The notes under the pieces were generated by a model. That model saw nothing but the letters and a program-made list of their open reading frames with translations. It was not told the DNA's origin and did not search any database. Source: a bacterium (GTDB lineage: Bacteria > Chloroflexota > Dormibacteria > UBA8260 > Bog-877). From it: DNA of 29,631 bases. The stretch lies in the NCBI GenBank assembly GCA_021802115.1, contig JAKABA010000034.1:1-29631 (forward strand), given 5' to 3'. Below are positions 27,488 to 29,631 of the stretch, piece after piece. Position numbers and translations under genes: made by a program. How positions within the stretch are numbered: position 1 is the first letter of the stretch; each line of letters begins with the position of its first letter.

Positions 27488-27954
27488 TGCAGGACAAGCC
27501 GGTACTCCTTACCCCCGAGGGTCTGCACAAGCTGCAGGAGGAGCTCGACAACCTAATCAGCGTGCGCCGCCCGGAGATCGCGCAACGGATCAAACACGCC
27601 AAAGAGTTCGGCGACCTCAGCGAGAATGCCGAGTACGAGGATGCCAAGAACGACCAGGGCTTCATCGAGGGTCGGATCATGAAGCTCGAGCAGATGATCC
27701 GTAATGCCAGTCTCATCGAGACCGATGACCAGACCGACGGCTGGGTCCACTTGGGCTCCACCGTGAAGGTGAAGGACGAATTCGGGGAGACCGACTACAC
27801 CATCGTGGGTTCGGCCGAGGCGGACGCCGGCTCCGGCAAGATCTCCCTGGAATCTCCGGTCGGGAAGGCGCTCCTGGGGCGCCGGAGTGGGGACGAGGTG
27901 GAGGTCGAGACGCCTGGCGGGGCGCGGACGGTCCAGATCCTTCAGGTGGCGTGA
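27487..27954 (+). CDS. greA: Transcript cleavage factor GreA
   Basis: A 155-aa RNA polymerase elongation factor that stimulates cleavage of backtracked RNA. The N-terminal coiled coil (about 1-75) carries the tip residues in KEFGDLSENAEYEDAKNDQGF, including D43 and E46, which are inserted into the secondary channel. The C-terminal FKBP-like domain begins near residue 80 (VHLGSTVKVKDEFGETDYTIVGSAEAD) and ends with SPVGKALLGRRSGDEVEVETPGG. Length and order are standard. The frame extends upstream to 27418, but the ATG at 27487 is the family start. It is preceded by the leader ORF and its stop overlaps the bridge ORF to lysS as GTGA. Confidence 0.95.
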   Translation: MQDKPVLLTPEGLHKLQEELDNLISVRRPEIAQRIKHAKEFGDLSENAEYEDAKNDQGFIEGRIMKLEQMIRNASLIETDDQTDGWVHLGSTVKVKDEFGETDYTIVGSAEADAGSGKISLESPVGKALLGRRSGDEVEVETPGGARTVQILQVA

Positions 27955-27989
27955 GCGGCGAGCGGCCCGCGCGCCGGAACTGGCGGTGA
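27951..27989 (+). CDS. 12-codon bridge ORF between greA and lysS
   Basis: A GTG overlapping the greA stop (GTGA, 27951-27954) opens a frame encoding MSGERPARRNWR that stops at TGA 27987-27989. That stop overlaps the lysS GTG at 27986 in the same GTGA form. Start/stop overlaps therefore link all three reading frames without a gap. It may pass ribosomes to lysS, whose own ribosome site is weak (GGA seven bases before). The peptide is Arg-rich and has no recognisable function. Chance is possible. Confidence 0.35.
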   Translation: MSGERPARRNWR

Positions 27990-29497
27990 GCTCTGTGCCG
28001 CCAACCGAAGGCGGTTCTCTGGCAGAGATCATGGCGGAGCGCCGACGGAAGGCGGCGGACCTGGCCATCCAGGGCACCGCTCCATGGGGCGTGGACTTTC
28101 AGCCTGACCACACCTGCGCCGAGGCGGTGGCGGCAACGCCCCTTGCCGCTGGCGAGACCGGCAACCGGGTTTCGGTCGCGGGCCGGATCCTAGGGCTCCG
28201 CCGAGCCGGCGGGATCGCGTTTGCGGACTGCCATGACCAGAGTGGCCATATCCAGTTGCTGGCAAGCCGCGACGTCGACGGCGGTTCGCTGCTGCGCCGA
28301 CTCGCCGACCTGGACCTGGGTGATCTGGTCGGGGCGAGCGGTCATCTGACCCGCTCCAGGGCGGGTGAGGCGAGCCTTGCTCTGGATGGCCTGACCCTGT
28401 TGGCGAAGTCCCTGCGACCGCCGGCCGACAAGCACCACGGCGTGGTTGAGCAGGAGTTGCGCTACCGCCGCCGCTATCTGGACCTGCTCACCGACCCCTC
28501 GCACCGGCGGATCTTCCGGCAGCGGTCCCGGGTGGTCAGCGCCTTGCGCCGAGTGCTCGACGAGCGCGGCTTCATGGAGGTTGAGACCCCCATTCTGCAG
28601 GCGATACCAGGCGGCGGTGCCGCTCGACCTTTCCGCACCCATCACCACTCCCTGGACACCGACTTCTACCTCAGAATCGCCTTGGAGTTGTATCTGAAGC
28701 GGCTTCTTGTCAGCGGCTTCGAGCGCGTCTTCGAAATCGGGCGCGTCTTCCGCAACGAGGGCTTGTCACCGCGGCACAACCCCGAGTTCACTCTTCTGGA
28801 GGCATATCAGGCCTACGGCAACCTCGAGTCCATGATGGACCTGAGCCAAGCCATGGTCTGGGCCGCGGCCGAGGCCGCCGCAGGCGAGGGTGAGGTAGCC
28901 GAGCGAACCTCGCAGCTGCGGCCTCCATACCCCAGGCGGAGCATGACAGAACTGGTGCGAGAGGTCACCGGCATTGACCCCGACTCGCTTTGGGAGAGCC
29001 CCACCCGGATGCTCCAGGAGGCGCGCCTCAAGGGGGCGAAGGTCGCGGACGGCACCAGTTCTGGAGTGATACTCTTCGCCGCCTACGAGCAGCTGGTGGA
29101 GCCAGGGCTGGAGGCCCCCGTGTTCGTCACCGACTACCCTCTCGAGGTGTCGCCCCTGGCCCGGATCAGCCCAGACCCTCGCTTCACCGAACGGTTCGAA
29201 CTGGTGATCGCGGGTCGCGAGTTGGCCAACGCCTTTTCCGAGCTGAACGACCCCATCGACCAACGACGGCGGCTGGAGGAACAGGCCAAACTGCTCGCGG
29301 CCGGCGACCTGGAGGCCCAGCCCTTCGACCAAGACTTTGTCGAGGCGCTGGAGTACGGGATGCCGCCAGCGGGCGGGATCGGACTTGGGGTCGACCGGCT
29401 GGTGATGCTGGTCACCGGGGCGCCCACCATCCGGGACGTTCTGCTGTTTCCCACCCTGCGCCCGGAGGCGGCTGGTTCCGCCGTTGCCACAGAGTGA
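27986..29497 (+). CDS. lysS: Lysyl-tRNA synthetase, class II
   Basis: A 503-aa enzyme charging tRNA-Lys. Residues about 45-150 are the OB-fold anticodon-binding domain (VSVAGRILGLRRAGGIAFADCHDQSGHIQLL). The class II catalytic domain follows with motif 1 RGFMEVETPIL (about 194-204), motif 2 FEIGRVFRNEG (249-259) and RHNPEFTLLEAYQAYG, and motif 3 GIGLGVDRLVML (464-475). ELNDPIDQ and the FVTDYPLEVSPLAR block are intact. It is slightly longer than the E. coli enzyme at the N-terminus. The frame is open to 27887. I chose the GTG at 27986 because it overlaps the stop of the bridge ORF after greA; the ATG at 28031 would cut off the N-terminal helix. It is the last gene of the greA unit. Confidence 0.94.
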   Translation: MSSVPPTEGGSLAEIMAERRRKAADLAIQGTAPWGVDFQPDHTCAEAVAATPLAAGETGNRVSVAGRILGLRRAGGIAFADCHDQSGHIQLLASRDVDGGSLLRRLADLDLGDLVGASGHLTRSRAGEASLALDGLTLLAKSLRPPADKHHGVVEQELRYRRRYLDLLTDPSHRRIFRQRSRVVSALRRVLDERGFMEVETPILQAIPGGGAARPFRTHHHSLDTDFYLRIALELYLKRLLVSGFERVFEIGRVFRNEGLSPRHNPEFTLLEAYQAYGNLESMMDLSQAMVWAAAEAAAGEGEVAERTSQLRPPYPRRSMTELVREVTGIDPDSLWESPTRMLQEARLKGAKVADGTSSGVILFAAYEQLVEPGLEAPVFVTDYPLEVSPLARISPDPRFTERFELVIAGRELANAFSELNDPIDQRRRLEEQAKLLAAGDLEAQPFDQDFVEALEYGMPPAGGIGLGVDRLVMLVTGAPTIRDVLLFPTLRPEAAGSAVATE

Positions 29498-29523
29498 ACT
29501 CTAGTAAGCCCACTGCTGGTGGC

Positions 29524-29538
29524 ACCCCTGCTCGGGGT
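29524..29538 (+). terminator. Weak hairpin after lysS
   Basis: ACCCC (29524-29528) and GGGGT (29534-29538) pair around a 5-nt loop, 26 bases past the lysS stop, followed by a T/C-rich stretch (TCCTCTCC) rather than a pure T-run. It could be a weak terminator. The remaining bases to the window end hold no feature I can support. Confidence 0.35.
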
Positions 29539-29631
29539 TCCTCTCCCGTTGCCGGGTTCGGTTCTGACCTCACCGCGGAACGCACACCGCCGAGGCAGTG
29601 GTCTTACATCCGCTCTCCAGGTGCCGCGGGC

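Noticed and set aside
27262..27528. 88-codon minus-strand ORF over the small-RNA candidate and greA start
   Set aside because: No motif and atypical composition, and it crosses the greA promoter and leader. The region's promoter and U8 terminator are better explained by a short RNA.
1..29631. CRISPR array, IS element or prophage
   Set aside because: No regularly spaced direct repeats, transposase or integrase motif, or phage gene is seen, and all gene ends look normal.

Overview
The window is high-GC, densely packed bacterial chromosome, with about 28 ordinary protein genes, several short regulatory ORFs, no rRNA or tRNA, and no recognisable mobile element, phage gene or CRISPR array. The gene content is mostly housekeeping and amino-acid metabolism: Lgt, GreA, LysS, type III pantothenate kinase, Dus, ParA and an argCJBDRGH cluster. 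High GC, frequent GTG and TTG starts, promoters set a few bases before start codons, and the domain mix (USP/PCP_red fusion, DUF503, Ski2-like helicase) suggest a deep-branching Terrabacteria lineage such as Dormibacterota (AD3) or Chloroflexota, or possibly an actinobacterium. This placement is inferred from style and content, not from a search.

Layout. Positions 1-4395 are mainly minus strand: an unknown polytopic membrane protein, a VIT1/CCC1-type transporter, a DoxX-like protein, a secreted protein with a Ser/Thr/Pro linker, and a glutaredoxin-thioredoxin reductase fusion. After a 514-bp gap without a gene comes a minus-strand operon, DUF503 - lgt - Ski2-like helicase, then an enoyl-CoA hydratase homologue. 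Positions 9397-11154 (minus) hold parA, a 113-aa partner candidate and a metallo-beta-lactamase-fold protein. ParA is divergent from a TPR protein with a very acidic tail. Convergent and divergent pairs follow (Lrp/AsnC regulator, EamA exporter, DUF4081-like GNAT). A putative ARG box at 14793-14826 sits between the GNAT gene and the arginine operon argC-J-B-D-R-G-H (14819-22404); argF is absent. Next come a five-part universal stress/PCP_red/zinc-ribbon protein, a convergent dusB plus zinc-ribbon gene pair, coaX, greA and lysS.

How the genes fit together. The arg cluster encodes acetyl-cycle arginine synthesis, with the bifunctional ArgJ type inferred from the lack of argA, plus its own repressor. 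Its genes overlap or nearly touch, implying one transcript with coupled translation. The coaX-greA-lysS end is unusually rich in non-obvious elements: a candidate ~80-nt minus-strand small RNA with its own -35/-10 and U8 terminator, a greA promoter overlapping a perfect palindrome, an 11-codon leader ORF whose stop overlaps the greA start, and a 12-codon ORF bridging greA to lysS through start/stop overlaps at both ends. A similar 29-codon bridge links argH to the stress-protein gene.

Most notable are the USP-USP-PCP_red-zinc ribbon-PCP_red protein, the coaX/greA small-RNA candidate, the mini-ORF bridges, and the parA-adjacent small protein standing where no parB is found.
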